From Mycobacterium sp. SMC-2 (lineage in GTDB: Bacteria; Actinomycetota; Actinomycetes; Mycobacteriales; Mycobacteriaceae), in the NCBI RefSeq assembly GCF_025263485.1, contig NZ_CP079863.1, positions 1,178,001 through 1,242,000 of the forward strand: a stretch of DNA of 64,000 nt, given 5' to 3'. The notes under the pieces are model-generated. The model did not search any database. It saw only the letters and a list, made by a program, of their open reading frames with translations, and was not told where the DNA came from. Both the position numbers and the translations under genes were made by a program. This document shows positions 1 to 8,725 of this stretch, piece after piece (position 1 is the first letter of the stretch; each line of letters starts with the position of its first letter).

Positions 1-1
1 C

Positions 2-229
2 CAGCCCGAGACCGCCGGCGAGGCCGGGGACGGCGTCTGGGCCATCTACACGGTGGACGCCGACGGCGGCGCGCACGTCGAACAGGTTTATGCGACCGAG
101 CTCGACGCGCTGCGGGCCAACAAGGACAACGTCGACCCCAAGCGCAGGGTTCGGTTCCTGCCCTACGGCATCGCGGTCAGCGTCCTCGACGGCGATTCGC
201 CCGGCGACGAATCCGGCGAGCCGTCCTAA
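2..229 (+). CDS. 3' end of a conserved hypothetical protein
   Basis: This is an open frame from the left edge of the window to a TAA at 227-229, encoding the last 75 residues of a protein whose start lies outside. The visible part is acidic and soluble. It contains a segment VWAIYTVDADGG followed by a helix-like stretch and ends in a Gly/Asp/Glu-rich tail, with no membrane segment. The position, directly before a convergent DUF3060 membrane gene, matches Rv0313 before Rv0314c in M. tuberculosis, so it is probably that homologue (inference from synteny). The function is unknown. Confidence 0.7.
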   Translation, partial: QPETAGEAGDGVWAIYTVDADGGAHVEQVYATELDALRANKDNVDPKRRVRFLPYGIAVSVLDGDSPGDESGEPS

Positions 230-232
230 CGC

Positions 233-997
233 TCAGCCCCGCTCGACGACGTTCGACCCCCCGGAGTTGCTGACCTTCGGCGTGCCCGAATGGTAGGTGA
301 CCTTGTTGTTGAAGCCGGAGGCTTCGATGCTGTCGACGGCGTCGACGGTGATCTCGTTTTGCACGCCCGACACGGTGAGGCTCGCGCAGTGGCCGCTGAT
401 CACCACGGTGTTGGACACGCCGCTGACGTCGACGACGTTGTCGTTGCAGACGAGCGTCCGGTTCTCGCCGATCCCGGATATCGTCACCTCGCTGCCCGGC
501 GGCGGCGTGGGCGAGGTGGACGTGGACGACCTCGGCGTTTTGGTTCGGGTGGTGGTCGACGGGGCGGTGCCGCCCGGCGTGGTGGACGTCGACGAGGGGC
601 CGAATGGTACGGAGATGGTCGGCGGGGAGCTGATGATCGAGCGGACATGGGAAAGCTGGTGCGCCGCGAAGGCGGCGATGCCCCCGGCCAGGGCCAGCAC
701 ACCGATGGCGATGACCGTGCCCAGGATCCACCACATGCGGTTGCCCGAGGGTCGTTGCGGGGGCGGGCCCCCGAGCGGGCCGCCGTAGCTCCACGCGGGC
801 GGTGGCGGAGGGCCCGTCGGGCCGGGCGGAGGGCCCGTCGGGCCGGGCGGGTAAGCCGGGGGCGGCGGGTAAGCCGGGGCGGGCGGGAACGCCGAGTCGG
901 CGGGCTGCGCGCTCGCGGCTTCGGAGGCCCGCGCCGCGTCGGCGAGCGGGCGTTCGAGTTCCCGGATCCGGTCCTCCGGGTTGTCGTTTGCTGCCAT
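233..997 (-). CDS. DUF3060-type membrane protein (Rv0314c-like)
   Basis: The 254-residue product has a charged N-terminus, a Pro/Gly/Tyr-rich cytoplasmic stretch (about residues 35-85, PPPAYPPGPTGPPP type) and one membrane helix near residues 88-112. A Ser/Thr/Pro linker follows, then a C-terminal domain of about 85 residues with repeated short beta strands (TISGIGENRTLVC, VSGVSNTVVISGHC), typical of DUF3060. The two Cys in that domain could form a disulphide outside the membrane. The expected topology is N-in with the DUF3060 domain in the periplasm or cell wall. Its stop lies only a few bases from the convergent upstream gene. The ATG start at 997 fits because the next in-frame upstream codons run into low-quality coding. 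The function is unknown. Confidence 0.8.
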   Translation of the reverse strand: MAANDNPEDRIRELERPLADAARASEAASAQPADSAFPPAPAYPPPPAYPPGPTGPPPGPTGPPPPPAWSYGGPLGGPPPQRPSGNRMWWILGTVIAIGVLALAGGIAAFAAHQLSHVRSIISSPPTISVPFGPSSTSTTPGGTAPSTTTRTKTPRSSTSTSPTPPPGSEVTISGIGENRTLVCNDNVVDVSGVSNTVVISGHCASLTVSGVQNEITVDAVDSIEASGFNNKVTYHSGTPKVSNSGGSNVVERG

Positions 998-1053
998 GCG
1001 TTGAATATGCCATTCGCCCGGGTGGTTTCGCGCGGTTCGGTAGTTTCTGCATC

Positions 1054-2073
1054 GTGCCCGAGTTGCCGAACCGTCAGGTCCTCCTTCGCCGCCGCCCCAC
1101 CGGGCTGGTCCGGCCCGGTGACACCGAGCTGGTCACGACGCCGGCGCCCGAACCCGCGAAGGGTGAGGCACTGCTGCGCACCACCTACGTCGGGATCGAC
1201 GCCGCCGCCCGCACGTGGCTCGACGACCAGCCCAGCTACCTGCCGCCGGTGCAACTGGGCGAGGTCATCCGCGCGGCCGGGATCGGCGAGGTGGTCGCGT
1301 CGCGCTGCGACGCGTACGCCGTCGGCGACGTCGTCACCACGCTGACCGGCTTCTCCGAGTACGCGATCATCCGCGACGACCTGTTCAGCACGCCTATCCC
1401 GGGCGAGGACGATCAACTGGCGATCATGTCGGTGTACGGGCCGACCGGCGCCACCGCGTATTTCGGGATGACCGACATCGGCCGGCCCAAGGCCGGCGAG
1501 ACCGTCGTGGTCTCGGCGGCCGCGGGGGCCACCGGATCGATCGCCGGGCAGATCGCCAAGATCGCCGGCGCCCGCGTGGTGGGCATCGCCGGCGGGCCGG
1601 AGAAGTGCCGGGCGGTGGTCGAGGACTTCGGCTTCGACGCGTGCATCGACTACAAGAACGACGACCTCGCGGCGGCGCTCAAGCAGCACTGCCCGCGGCG
1701 CGTCGACGTCTACTTCGACAACGTGGGCGGGCCCATTCTGAACGCGGTGCTGGGCCGGTTGGCCAGCCACGCCCGGGTGGTCCTGTGCGGGGTCATCTCC
1801 AGCTACCTGACCGGCGAACACCCCGGACCGGCCAACTACGTGAACCTGCTGTCCAAGACCGCGTTGATGCAGGGATTCAACGCCCTCGACGAGTGGGGGC
1901 GCTTCGACGAGGCGTTCGCCGCGCTGCGGCGGTGGGCGGCTGAGGGCCGGCTCAAACACCGGGAGACCGTCTTCGAGGGCATCGAGTCGTGCGTCGACGC
2001 CCTCAACGGCCTGTTCACCGGCGTCAACATCGGCAAGACGCTGGTCAAGCTCAGCGAGCCGGCTTCGCGCTGA
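1054..2073 (+). CDS. Zinc-independent MDR family NADP-dependent oxidoreductase
   Basis: The 339-residue protein is of the medium-chain dehydrogenase/reductase superfamily, in the leukotriene B4 dehydrogenase/curcumin reductase branch. It likely reduces alpha,beta-unsaturated carbonyls with NADPH in the cytosol. The nucleotide-binding loop SAAAGATGSIAGQIAK is visible near residues 151-166, followed by IAGGPEKC and the YKNDDL segment usual in this branch. The conserved FDNVGG segment sits in the C-terminal half. No structural zinc Cys cluster is present. The open frame extends upstream to 802, but that part overlaps the DUF3060 gene on the other strand and is not plausible, so the GTG at 1054 (protein start MPELPNRQ) is chosen. 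The substrate cannot be read from the sequence. Confidence 0.85.
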   Translation: MPELPNRQVLLRRRPTGLVRPGDTELVTTPAPEPAKGEALLRTTYVGIDAAARTWLDDQPSYLPPVQLGEVIRAAGIGEVVASRCDAYAVGDVVTTLTGFSEYAIIRDDLFSTPIPGEDDQLAIMSVYGPTGATAYFGMTDIGRPKAGETVVVSAAAGATGSIAGQIAKIAGARVVGIAGGPEKCRAVVEDFGFDACIDYKNDDLAAALKQHCPRRVDVYFDNVGGPILNAVLGRLASHARVVLCGVISSYLTGEHPGPANYVNLLSKTALMQGFNALDEWGRFDEAFAALRRWAAEGRLKHRETVFEGIESCVDALNGLFTGVNIGKTLVKLSEPASR

Positions 2074-2236
2074 GCGCCTTTGGCACCGCGCGTTGTTAGC
2101 ACGGAGAAACATCCCGCCACGACGCGGGTGTGGGGTGCGTGGCACCCCGGCGCGTGATTTCATAACACCGTTTGCGAGAGTTGCCGTGGGGTATCGCGCC
2201 AGGGCGGGGCACGGCTTTCACGATTGGTGGTTGTAG

Positions 2237-3067
2237 ATGGATCGTCGCAGCATGATGTTGATGTCGGGGCTCGGCATGCTGGGGGCTGCGATGCGCTTGC
2301 CGGGTGCCTGGGCCACCCCGTCGGCGCCCGAGGCGCCGCCGTCGGCCGGTCCCGGTGGCCCTTACGTCTTCGCCGACGAATTCGACGGGCCCGCGGGCTC
2401 CGCTCCCGATCCGGGCAAATGGACGATCCAGACGTGGCAGGACGATGTGTATCCGCCCGTTGCGGGCATCTACCGCGACGACCGCCAAAACGTATACCAG
2501 GACGGGCATTCCAACCTCGTCCTCTGCGCCACCCACGATGTGCTGAGCAACACCTATTACAGCGGCAAGCTGCGCGGCAACTTCCGCAGCATGATCAACC
2601 AGACCTGGGAGGCGCGGATCAAGCTGGACTGCCTGTCTCCCGGCCTGTGGCCCTCGTTCTGGGGTGTCAACGAGGACCCGCTGCCCGACGGCGAGGTCGA
2701 CATCTTCGAGTGGTACGGCAACGGCCAGTGGGCCCCGGGCACCACCGTCCACGCGGCGTCCAACGGCAAGACCTGGGAGGGCAAATCCATCCCCGGCCTG
2801 GTCGACGGCAACTGGCACACCTGGCGAATGCATTGGGGCGAAGAGGGATTCGAGTTCGCGCGGGACGGGGCGGAGTACTTCAAGGTTCCCAACAAGCCCA
2901 TCCACGTCCACGGCGGCGCCCCGGACGATTTCCGGTGGCCGTTCAACATTCCGGGCTACTGGATGACGCCGATGTTCACCCTCGCCGTCGGCGGTGTCGG
3001 TGCGGGCGACCCGGCCGGGGGCACCTTCCCGGCCTCGATGCTGGTCGACTACATCCGCATCTGGTGA
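2237..3067 (+). CDS. Secreted GH16 beta-glucanase (Rv0315-like)
   Basis: This 276-residue glycoside hydrolase of family 16 is predicted to cleave beta-1,3-glucan type linkages outside the cell. The N-terminus has a twin-arginine-like start (MDRRSMMLMS), a hydrophobic core and a likely cleavage site near AWA at 24-26, so Tat export is plausible. The catalytic signature E-V-D-I-F-E lies at about residues 153-158, with E153 as nucleophile and E158 as acid/base by family knowledge. Aromatic residues expected of the sugar cleft flank it (LWPSFW, EWYGN). Length and position next to the DUF3060 gene match M. tuberculosis Rv0315, annotated as a beta-1,3-glucanase precursor. The natural substrate is unknown because mycobacteria do not carry an obvious beta-1,3-glucan. 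Confidence 0.9.
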   Translation: MDRRSMMLMSGLGMLGAAMRLPGAWATPSAPEAPPSAGPGGPYVFADEFDGPAGSAPDPGKWTIQTWQDDVYPPVAGIYRDDRQNVYQDGHSNLVLCATHDVLSNTYYSGKLRGNFRSMINQTWEARIKLDCLSPGLWPSFWGVNEDPLPDGEVDIFEWYGNGQWAPGTTVHAASNGKTWEGKSIPGLVDGNWHTWRMHWGEEGFEFARDGAEYFKVPNKPIHVHGGAPDDFRWPFNIPGYWMTPMFTLAVGGVGAGDPAGGTFPASMLVDYIRIW

Positions 3068-4585
3068 CTATCGCTGCGCTTTGAGCACCTGCACCAGGTT
3101 GAATTGCCAGCGCTCGACGAGCCGGAAGCCCAGGTCGTGCGGGACCGCGAAGGCGGGGGTCACCCCGTAGCGCGGGCCGGGCGGGATCGCAGGCCCCTGC
3201 TCGTGCGCCGGCTGTGACGGGTCGGCCTGGGTGATGATCCACACGACGCCGCAGAGGCTCAACGGTTTTGCGACGACCTCAGGGATGAGGTTGGTGTCGA
3301 AGACGTCGTTGCGGTCGGTCGCCCGCTGCCACAGGGTGAGGTCGACGAGTTTGCGATAAGCGTCCGGGCGCGCCGCCATCAACGGACGCATCGGGGCGGG
3401 CATGAACGTCACCGTGTCGTTCACCAGCAGGCAATCGCCCGGCGCCGCCTTCGCGGTGATCAGATCCGCCACCTGGCTGTAGTCCATCCCGTACTTCGCG
3501 TACGGGTTGCGCTGCGCCTGAAGGTAATTCGGGGCACCGGCGACGGCGAAAAGCGCGACGAGGGCCGTCGTCAGCCAAGGCCGGGCGGTGACCGCGGCGG
3601 CGCAGACGCCCAGGGTCAGCGCCATTCCCGGTGCCGTGAACGACAGGTAGCGCGGCGTGTAGATCGAGTGCACCAGCGCGGAGTAGAGCAGGATGGCCGC
3701 GGTCGGCAGGGCAAGCCAGGCCGCCGCGAGGGCCAGCAATTGCGCGTCACCCCGGGCCAAGCGCGTTGACCGGCTGAGCCACAACGCGATGGCCGTCGCG
3801 ATCACCAGCGCCGCCAGCACGGCGAACGGGGGGCTGCGCTCGAAATACTGCTGCACCACCACGTCTTCGAGCGTCCGGCGGCCGATCGGGGCGATCCAGC
3901 TGATTTGATGCGCTTGGCCGCCCACCGTGACCAGGAACGGCGCCATGGCGCCGACCGCCACCGTCGCCGCGACGGCGAACCGCAGCAAAACCCTTCGTGC
4001 ACAACGGGACACGATGACGAGGACGAAGTGCGCCGCGACCAACAGCGCGAGGTACACGTCGAGCGCGATCGAGCAGACCAGGGCGACGCCGTAGGCCGCC
4101 CACAGCCAACCGGTGTCGCGGCACGCGGCGCGCACGAGCAGCACGGTCAGCCACACGGCGACCATCATCGACAGCGCATAGGGGCGGGCCTCGATGGCCG
4201 CCCATGTCGCCCGCGGCAAGATGGCGCAGAAGACCCCGGAGGCGACCGCGACGGTGCGCGACGAGAGCTGCCTGCCCAGCACCACCGTTCCGGCGGCGGC
4301 GGCCCCGACGGCCAGCCCGCTCGGCGCGCGCGACCAGAACTCGGTGGGCGGGAAGACCTGAAACCAGGCGTGCATGAGCAGGTAGTAGAGCCCGTGCACG
4401 GCGTCGACATTGCCCAGCATCCGCCACAACTGGGCGAGCGAACGGCTGTATGCGGCCGAAATGGTGGCGGCCTCGTCGTACCAGAATGACGGGCGGCCCG
4501 CGCCGCCTAGGCTCACCGCGACGGCGAGCAGCCCGACGAGCAGCGGATCCAGCGCGGCCGGCGGGCGGGGAAGCGGGTTCCGCAC
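3068..4585 (-). CDS. Polytopic membrane glycosyltransferase (GT39/ArnT-like)
   Basis: The 505-residue membrane protein has roughly ten hydrophobic segments spread along its length. A conserved WYDEAATI motif lies in the first external loop (about residue 36). An acidic pair in that loop is the catalytic hallmark of polyprenyl-phosphate-dependent GT-C enzymes (PMT/ArnT/GT39 type), so a lipid-linked sugar transfer to a cell-envelope acceptor is likely. The C-terminal 130 residues form a soluble, probably extracytoplasmic, domain. The frame is open further upstream to 4993, but that part is polar and overlaps a plus-strand gene. The GTG at 4585 (MRNPLPRPPAALD) gives a proper first membrane helix and is chosen. 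Donor and acceptor are not known. Confidence 0.75.
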   Translation of the reverse strand: MRNPLPRPPAALDPLLVGLLAVAVSLGGAGRPSFWYDEAATISAAYSRSLAQLWRMLGNVDAVHGLYYLLMHAWFQVFPPTEFWSRAPSGLAVGAAAAGTVVLGRQLSSRTVAVASGVFCAILPRATWAAIEARPYALSMMVAVWLTVLLVRAACRDTGWLWAAYGVALVCSIALDVYLALLVAAHFVLVIVSRCARRVLLRFAVAATVAVGAMAPFLVTVGGQAHQISWIAPIGRRTLEDVVVQQYFERSPPFAVLAALVIATAIALWLSRSTRLARGDAQLLALAAAWLALPTAAILLYSALVHSIYTPRYLSFTAPGMALTLGVCAAAVTARPWLTTALVALFAVAGAPNYLQAQRNPYAKYGMDYSQVADLITAKAAPGDCLLVNDTVTFMPAPMRPLMAARPDAYRKLVDLTLWQRATDRNDVFDTNLIPEVVAKPLSLCGVVWIITQADPSQPAHEQGPAIPPGPRYGVTPAFAVPHDLGFRLVERWQFNLVQVLKAQR

Positions 4586-4723
4586 GCCGCTATGTTGCCA
4601 GAGGCGGACCGCGCCCCGGTCGCTGGTCGGCCACCTCGCGGTCAGTTGAGCAGCCAGACGTGCCGGGAGCCGTCGGGGCCCGGGCGGCAGTCCCAGTGGG
4701 GTATTCGAACGTATGATCGATCG

Positions 4724-5032
4724 ATGGGGCAGTTCGCGTCCATCGGGTACAACGGCCAACCGGTGCGCAGCCCGTTTCGGGTGGTGCGTCCGCCGATCGC
4801 GGTCCTGGTCGACCTGACGGTGCTCTTTCCCCGCCAGCCGCACCGCTCCGGCCGGTATCAGCCCAACGGTCTGCAGCTGCACAAGGTCGTCGAGGGGCTG
4901 CTCAGCTGTTGGGGCCTGTGTGAGCAGGGCGACTGGTGGGGGTTGGTCACCTACCCGGTGGCCTACGGCTCCCAGCGCAAGACCGTGACGCACTGGGTGC
5001 CCGCCTGGACCCTGCGCCGAAAACCGTTGTGA
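4724..5032 (+). CDS. Conserved hypothetical protein, 102 aa
   Basis: A small soluble protein starting at ATG 4724 (MGQFASIGYNG) and ending at a TGA at 5030-5032. It is rich in aromatic residues and Pro (LSCWGLCEQGDWWGL, THWVPAWTLRRK). No membrane helix or signal is seen. An upstream in-frame start at 4592 would overlap the start of the opposite-strand glycosyltransferase and adds a low-complexity leader, so it was not used. The gene sits between divergent and co-directional membrane-protein genes. I do not recognise a function. Confidence 0.65.
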   Translation: MGQFASIGYNGQPVRSPFRVVRPPIAVLVDLTVLFPRQPHRSGRYQPNGLQLHKVVEGLLSCWGLCEQGDWWGLVTYPVAYGSQRKTVTHWVPAWTLRRKPL

Positions 5033-5091
5033 GGGAGGCCCTTACGCCGGACCCATGCGGCCGGGCCGCGCCAATGCGATGATTGCTGCCC

Positions 5092-5763
5092 GTGGACGCA
5101 AGTTGGGGTTCGGTGCTGACCAAGCTCATCGCATTGGCGGCCGTCATCGCCCTCTCGCCGATCACGGTCATTCCCGCGGTGCTGGTCCTGCACGCGCCGC
5201 GGGCGCGCCCGACCAGCCTCGCCTTCCTCGTCGGCTGGGTGCTGGGTCTGGCCGCCCTCACCGCGGTGTTCGTCAGCTCCTCCGGCCTGCTCGGCGGCCT
5301 GCACAAGGCGCCACCGACGTGGGCGTCCTGGGTGCGCGTGGCGCTGGGGTCGGCGCTGCTCGCGCTGGCCGCCTACCACTGGCTGACGCGCCATCGGCAC
5401 GGTGCCATGCCGCGCTGGATGCGCTCGTTCTCGACGCTGAGCCCACGGCGCGCGGGCGTGACCGGGGCGGTGCTGGTGGTGCTGCGACCCGAGGTGCTGA
5501 TCCTGTGCGCGGCGGCCGGTTTGGCCGTCGGCGGCAGCAGCCTCAGCGCCGCCGGCCAGCTGGTGGCCGCCGCGGTGTTCGTCGTCGTCGCCGCGTCGAC
5601 GGCCGCCGTCCCGATATTGGCGTACGCCGGCGCCGGTGACCGCCTCGACGACGCGCTGGAACGGCTCAAGGCGTGGATGGAGCAAAACCACGCCATGCTG
5701 CTCGCGATCATCCTGGTCCTGATCGGTTTGATGGTGCTCTACAACGGGATTCACGCCCTGTAG
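5092..5763 (+). CDS. GAP/SfLAP family membrane protein, copy 1
   Basis: The 223-residue membrane protein has about six hydrophobic segments and belongs by pattern to the GAP/Sap family (SfLAP, LysE-like fold). Members in mycobacteria are linked to surface display of glycopeptidolipid or sulfolipid. Diagnostic stretches are ALSPITVIPAVLVL near the N-terminus and VLRPEVLILCAAAGL in the middle. The start is taken as the GTG at 5092 (MDASWGSVL) because the adjacent paralogue starts at the equivalent ATG (MAASWGTVL). The next gene is a tandem paralogue 10 bp downstream, so the pair probably arose by duplication and is cotranscribed. The lipid substrate is unknown. Confidence 0.8.
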   Translation: MDASWGSVLTKLIALAAVIALSPITVIPAVLVLHAPRARPTSLAFLVGWVLGLAALTAVFVSSSGLLGGLHKAPPTWASWVRVALGSALLALAAYHWLTRHRHGAMPRWMRSFSTLSPRRAGVTGAVLVVLRPEVLILCAAAGLAVGGSSLSAAGQLVAAAVFVVVAASTAAVPILAYAGAGDRLDDALERLKAWMEQNHAMLLAIILVLIGLMVLYNGIHAL

Positions 5764-5773
5764 ATTGCTGCCC

Positions 5774-6445
5774 ATGGCGGCAAGCTGGGGCACCGTGCTC
5801 ACGGGGCTCGTTCCGCTTGGCCTGGTCATCTCGCTCTCGCCGCTCACGGTCATCCCGGCGGTACTCGTCTTGCAGGCGCCTCGGCCGCGGCCGAGCGGGC
5901 TTGCCTTCCTCGGCGGCTGGTTGCTGAGCCTGGCCGCGCTGACGGCGGTTTCCGTCGCGGCCTCCGGCCTGCTCGGCGGACTGGACAAGTCCCCGCCGCG
6001 GTGGTCCTCGTGGCTGCGCGTGGTCTTCGGGTCCGCGCTGATCGTGTTCGGCATCTACCGGTGGCTGAACCGGCACGGCCACTCCGAGTCACCGGCCTGG
6101 ATGCGCTCGTTCGCCAGCATCGCCCCGCGCCGCGCCGGGATGATCGGGGCGGTGCTTGCCGTGGTGCGGCCGGATGTGGCGCTCATCTGCATCCCGGCCG
6201 GGTTGGGCATCGGCACCAGCGGGCTCGGCGTTGTCGGTGACTGGGTGGCCGCCGCGTTCTTCGTCGCCATCGCGGCGTCAAGCGTCGCGATCCCGATCTT
6301 GGCCTATGCGGCCGCCGGCAGCCGCCTCGACGACACGCTGGCAAGGCTCAAAGACTGGATGGACCGCAACAACGCCGCCCTGCTCGCGGCAGTCCTGGTT
6401 CTGATCGGTGCGATGGTGCTCTACCACGGCGTTGACGCCTTATAG
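5774..6445 (+). CDS. GAP/SfLAP family membrane protein, copy 2
   Basis: The 223-residue paralogue of the preceding gene has the same length, the same hydrophobic layout and matching motifs (SLSPLTVIPAVLVL, VVRPDVALICIPAGL, ILAYAAAGSRLDDTL). The short leader just before the start (gattgctgccc) is also shared with copy 1, which shows that the duplication included the translation start region. A role in moving or displaying a surface lipid is inferred from the family. The last 25 bases overlap the 3' end of the convergent HEXXH-motif gene. Confidence 0.8.
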   Translation: MAASWGTVLTGLVPLGLVISLSPLTVIPAVLVLQAPRPRPSGLAFLGGWLLSLAALTAVSVAASGLLGGLDKSPPRWSSWLRVVFGSALIVFGIYRWLNRHGHSESPAWMRSFASIAPRRAGMIGAVLAVVRPDVALICIPAGLGIGTSGLGVVGDWVAAAFFVAIAASSVAIPILAYAAAGSRLDDTLARLKDWMDRNNAALLAAVLVLIGAMVLYHGVDAL

Positions 6446-7206
6446 CCGCCGTCGGCCAGTCCGGCGTCCTCCTCGAGCCTGTTGACCGCGCCAAAGACAT
6501 ATTCGCGGACCAACTCCCGGCCGTAGTCCCGCAGCATGCCCGCGTAGCCTTTGGCCGCCCACTGCCGGCAGTGACGCTCCTCGTGGTGCAGCACCCGATC
6601 CAGGTCGAGGCCGCTCTCGACGAGCCTGCCGTCGGCGTCGACGTGCCACGCATGCCCGGACTCGATGATCCGGCGCAGCCCGCCCGCGGGGTCGGTGACC
6701 GCACCCACGTTGACCATGAAGATGTCACCCCAGGTGGTGCCGCCCCGCCGGCAGAATTGCCGCTGGATCCAGTTGCCGCCCAGGCCCATGAGGATACCGT
6801 TCGGCGTCGCGGCGAGGCGCCCGCCGTTGCGGTCGACAAACCTGACGTCGCGCGCGTAGCTCCAGCCATTTGCCCTTTGCCGCAACATGATTCGCGTGAC
6901 TTCGGCGGCGCCGTAGGGCGTCGGGGGGAAATCGGTGCGCCACGCGGCCTCGGCGCCGTAACCGGTGCCCGCGTTCACGATGTAGGCGCTCAGCGCCGCC
7001 GCGCGCGCGTCGTCGCCGCTGATGCCGCGGGGCAGGAGGAAAAACGATTTGCCGTCCGGATCCCTGATCTCGACCGTTCGTCCGAGCACCCGAAAGCTGT
7101 CCGGTGTGAGGGCGTGCCGCCGGGCGATCTCCGCGACGACGTCCGGGGTCACGCCCCGCCGCGCGGCGTTGTCCCGCCATGCCTGGAAGTAGCCCGGTGC
7201 GTCCAT
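6421..7206 (-). CDS. Conserved hypothetical protein with an HEXXH motif
   Basis: The 261-residue soluble protein starts at ATG 7206 (MDAPGYFQAW). The C-terminal third contains H-E-E-R-H within LDRVLHHEERHCRQW, which fits the HEXXH zinc-binding motif of metallopeptidases. A downstream acidic residue as third ligand cannot be fixed by eye. The middle part has a glycine-rich segment (NGILMGLGGNWIQ). No signal peptide is visible, so it is probably cytosolic. The open frame continues upstream to 7530 but overlaps the start of the divergent PAP2-kinase gene. Peptidase activity is only suggested by the motif. Confidence 0.65.
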   Translation of the reverse strand: MDAPGYFQAWRDNAARRGVTPDVVAEIARRHALTPDSFRVLGRTVEIRDPDGKSFFLLPRGISGDDARAAALSAYIVNAGTGYGAEAAWRTDFPPTPYGAAEVTRIMLRQRANGWSYARDVRFVDRNGGRLAATPNGILMGLGGNWIQRQFCRRGGTTWGDIFMVNVGAVTDPAGGLRRIIESGHAWHVDADGRLVESGLDLDRVLHHEERHCRQWAAKGYAGMLRDYGRELVREYVFGAVNRLEEDAGLADGGYKASTPW

Positions 7207-7234
7207 ATCCGCCAACCAACTTAGGGTGTAGCCA

Positions 7235-8725
7235 ATGAAGAGGCGGCCCTGGCAACGCGCGCGCGGCATCAAACAGATCACCCAGGGGCTGGGCACCCTC
7301 GACCGCGAGGTCTTCGAAGCGATCGCCGAGACGCACACCCCGCTGCTGGACGCGGTCATGCCACCGCTGACCCGGGCCGCGGACAACTCCAAGCTGTGGT
7401 TCGTCATCGCCGCGGTCCTGATGGCCTCGGGAAAGCAAAGCGCCCAGCGCGGCGCCACGCGCGGCGTCGTGACGCTCGCGGCCACCAGCCTGCTCACCAA
7501 CCAGGTCGCCAAACGCATACGCCGCCGCACGCGTCCCGGGTACGAACTGGTGCCGCTGGTCAGGCAGGTCGGCCGCCGCCCGACGTCGAACTCCTTCCCG
7601 TCGGGCCATTCCGCGAGCGCCGCCGCGTTCGCCGTCGGGGTGGGTCTGGAGAATCCGATGCTGGGTTTCGGGCTGGCGTTGCTGGCCGGGCTGGTCGGGC
7701 TGTCGCGGGTGGTGACAGGCGCGCATTACCCGGGCGACGTCATCGCCGGGTTCGGCATCGGGGCGGGGATGGCGGTCCTGGGCGGTCGGCTCGTTCCGCC
7801 GATCGTCGAAACCGCCCTGCCAAAGACCGAACCGCTTCGAGTCGCGGCGCCCGAACGGCCCGACGGCGCCGGGGTGGTGCTGGTCATCAATCCGGAATCG
7901 GGCAGCGGCACAGGGGCGCGCGTCGTCGACGAGGTACGCGACGCGCTGCCGAAGGTGGACATCCGGGAGCTGGGCCCCGACGACGACCCGGCGGAGGTCT
8001 TGCGCGAGGCCGCCGCGCGCGCCGAGGTGATCGCGGTCGGCGGCGGCGACGGGACGGTGGCCACCGCGGCGGGCGTGGCCGTCGAGGCCGGGCTGCCGCT
8101 GGCCGTGTTTCCGGCCGGGACCTTCAACCACTTCGCGAAGGACATCGGCTGCGACACCGTGGCCAAGACCGTCGACGCGATCCGCCGCGGCAGCGTGGCA
8201 TGCGTGGACCTGGTGTGCCTCAACGAAAGTCAGATGGTCCTCAACACGGCGAGCATCGGCGCCTACCCGGCCTTCGTGCAGCAGCGCGAAAAACTGGAGA
8301 AACGCGTCGGCAAGCCGTTGGCCGGTCTCTACGCGATGCTGCACACGCTCCGCCACGACGAGCCCGTCCGGATCTCCTACGACAACAAGACGCTGCTGAC
8401 GTCGCTGTTTTTCCTCGGCAACTCGCTGTACCTGCCGACCGGGTTCGCCCCGTCGCGGCGGACGCGCATGGATGACGGCCTGATCGACGTCCGCATGCTC
8501 GAAGCGGGACGGCGGTTCTCGCGCAGCAGGATCCTGGCCGCGCTCGCGCTCGGGCGATTGGAGCGCAGCCCGCTCTATCACGAACTGCAGGTGCCCGAAT
8601 TCGCCTTCACCGCCGTCGACGGCCCGACGGTCATCGCGTGCGACGGGGAGGTCGGCGACGAATACGAGAAGGCGAGCTTCACCGCCAAATACCGGATCCT
8701 TCCGGTGTTCCGCCCCTGCGACTAG
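7235..8725 (+). CDS. PAP2 phosphatase - diacylglycerol kinase fusion protein
   Basis: This 496-residue two-domain lipid enzyme carries the three acid-phosphatase signatures in its N-terminal half: K-x6-R-P (KRIRRRTRP, 93-101), PSGH (122-125) and S-R-x5-H-x3-D ([12 protein letters not shown], 157-168). Hydrophobic segments between and after them place it in the membrane. From about residue 212 follows a diacylglycerol/sphingosine kinase catalytic domain with GGGDGT at 269-274 and the [12 protein letters not shown] loop. Together the halves could dephosphorylate and rephosphorylate a lipid such as phosphatidate or polyprenyl phosphate (inference). The stop overlaps the stop of the convergent xylulokinase gene by 4 bp. 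Confidence 0.88.
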   Translation: MKRRPWQRARGIKQITQGLGTLDREVFEAIAETHTPLLDAVMPPLTRAADNSKLWFVIAAVLMASGKQSAQRGATRGVVTLAATSLLTNQVAKRIRRRTRPGYELVPLVRQVGRRPTSNSFPSGHSASAAAFAVGVGLENPMLGFGLALLAGLVGLSRVVTGAHYPGDVIAGFGIGAGMAVLGGRLVPPIVETALPKTEPLRVAAPERPDGAGVVLVINPESGSGTGARVVDEVRDALPKVDIRELGPDDDPAEVLREAAARAEVIAVGGGDGTVATAAGVAVEAGLPLAVFPAGTFNHFAKDIGCDTVAKTVDAIRRGSVACVDLVCLNESQMVLNTASIGAYPAFVQQREKLEKRVGKPLAGLYAMLHTLRHDEPVRISYDNKTLLTSLFFLGNSLYLPTGFAPSRRTRMDDGLIDVRMLEAGRRFSRSRILAALALGRLERSPLYHELQVPEFAFTAVDGPTVIACDGEVGDEYEKASFTAKYRILPVFRPCD

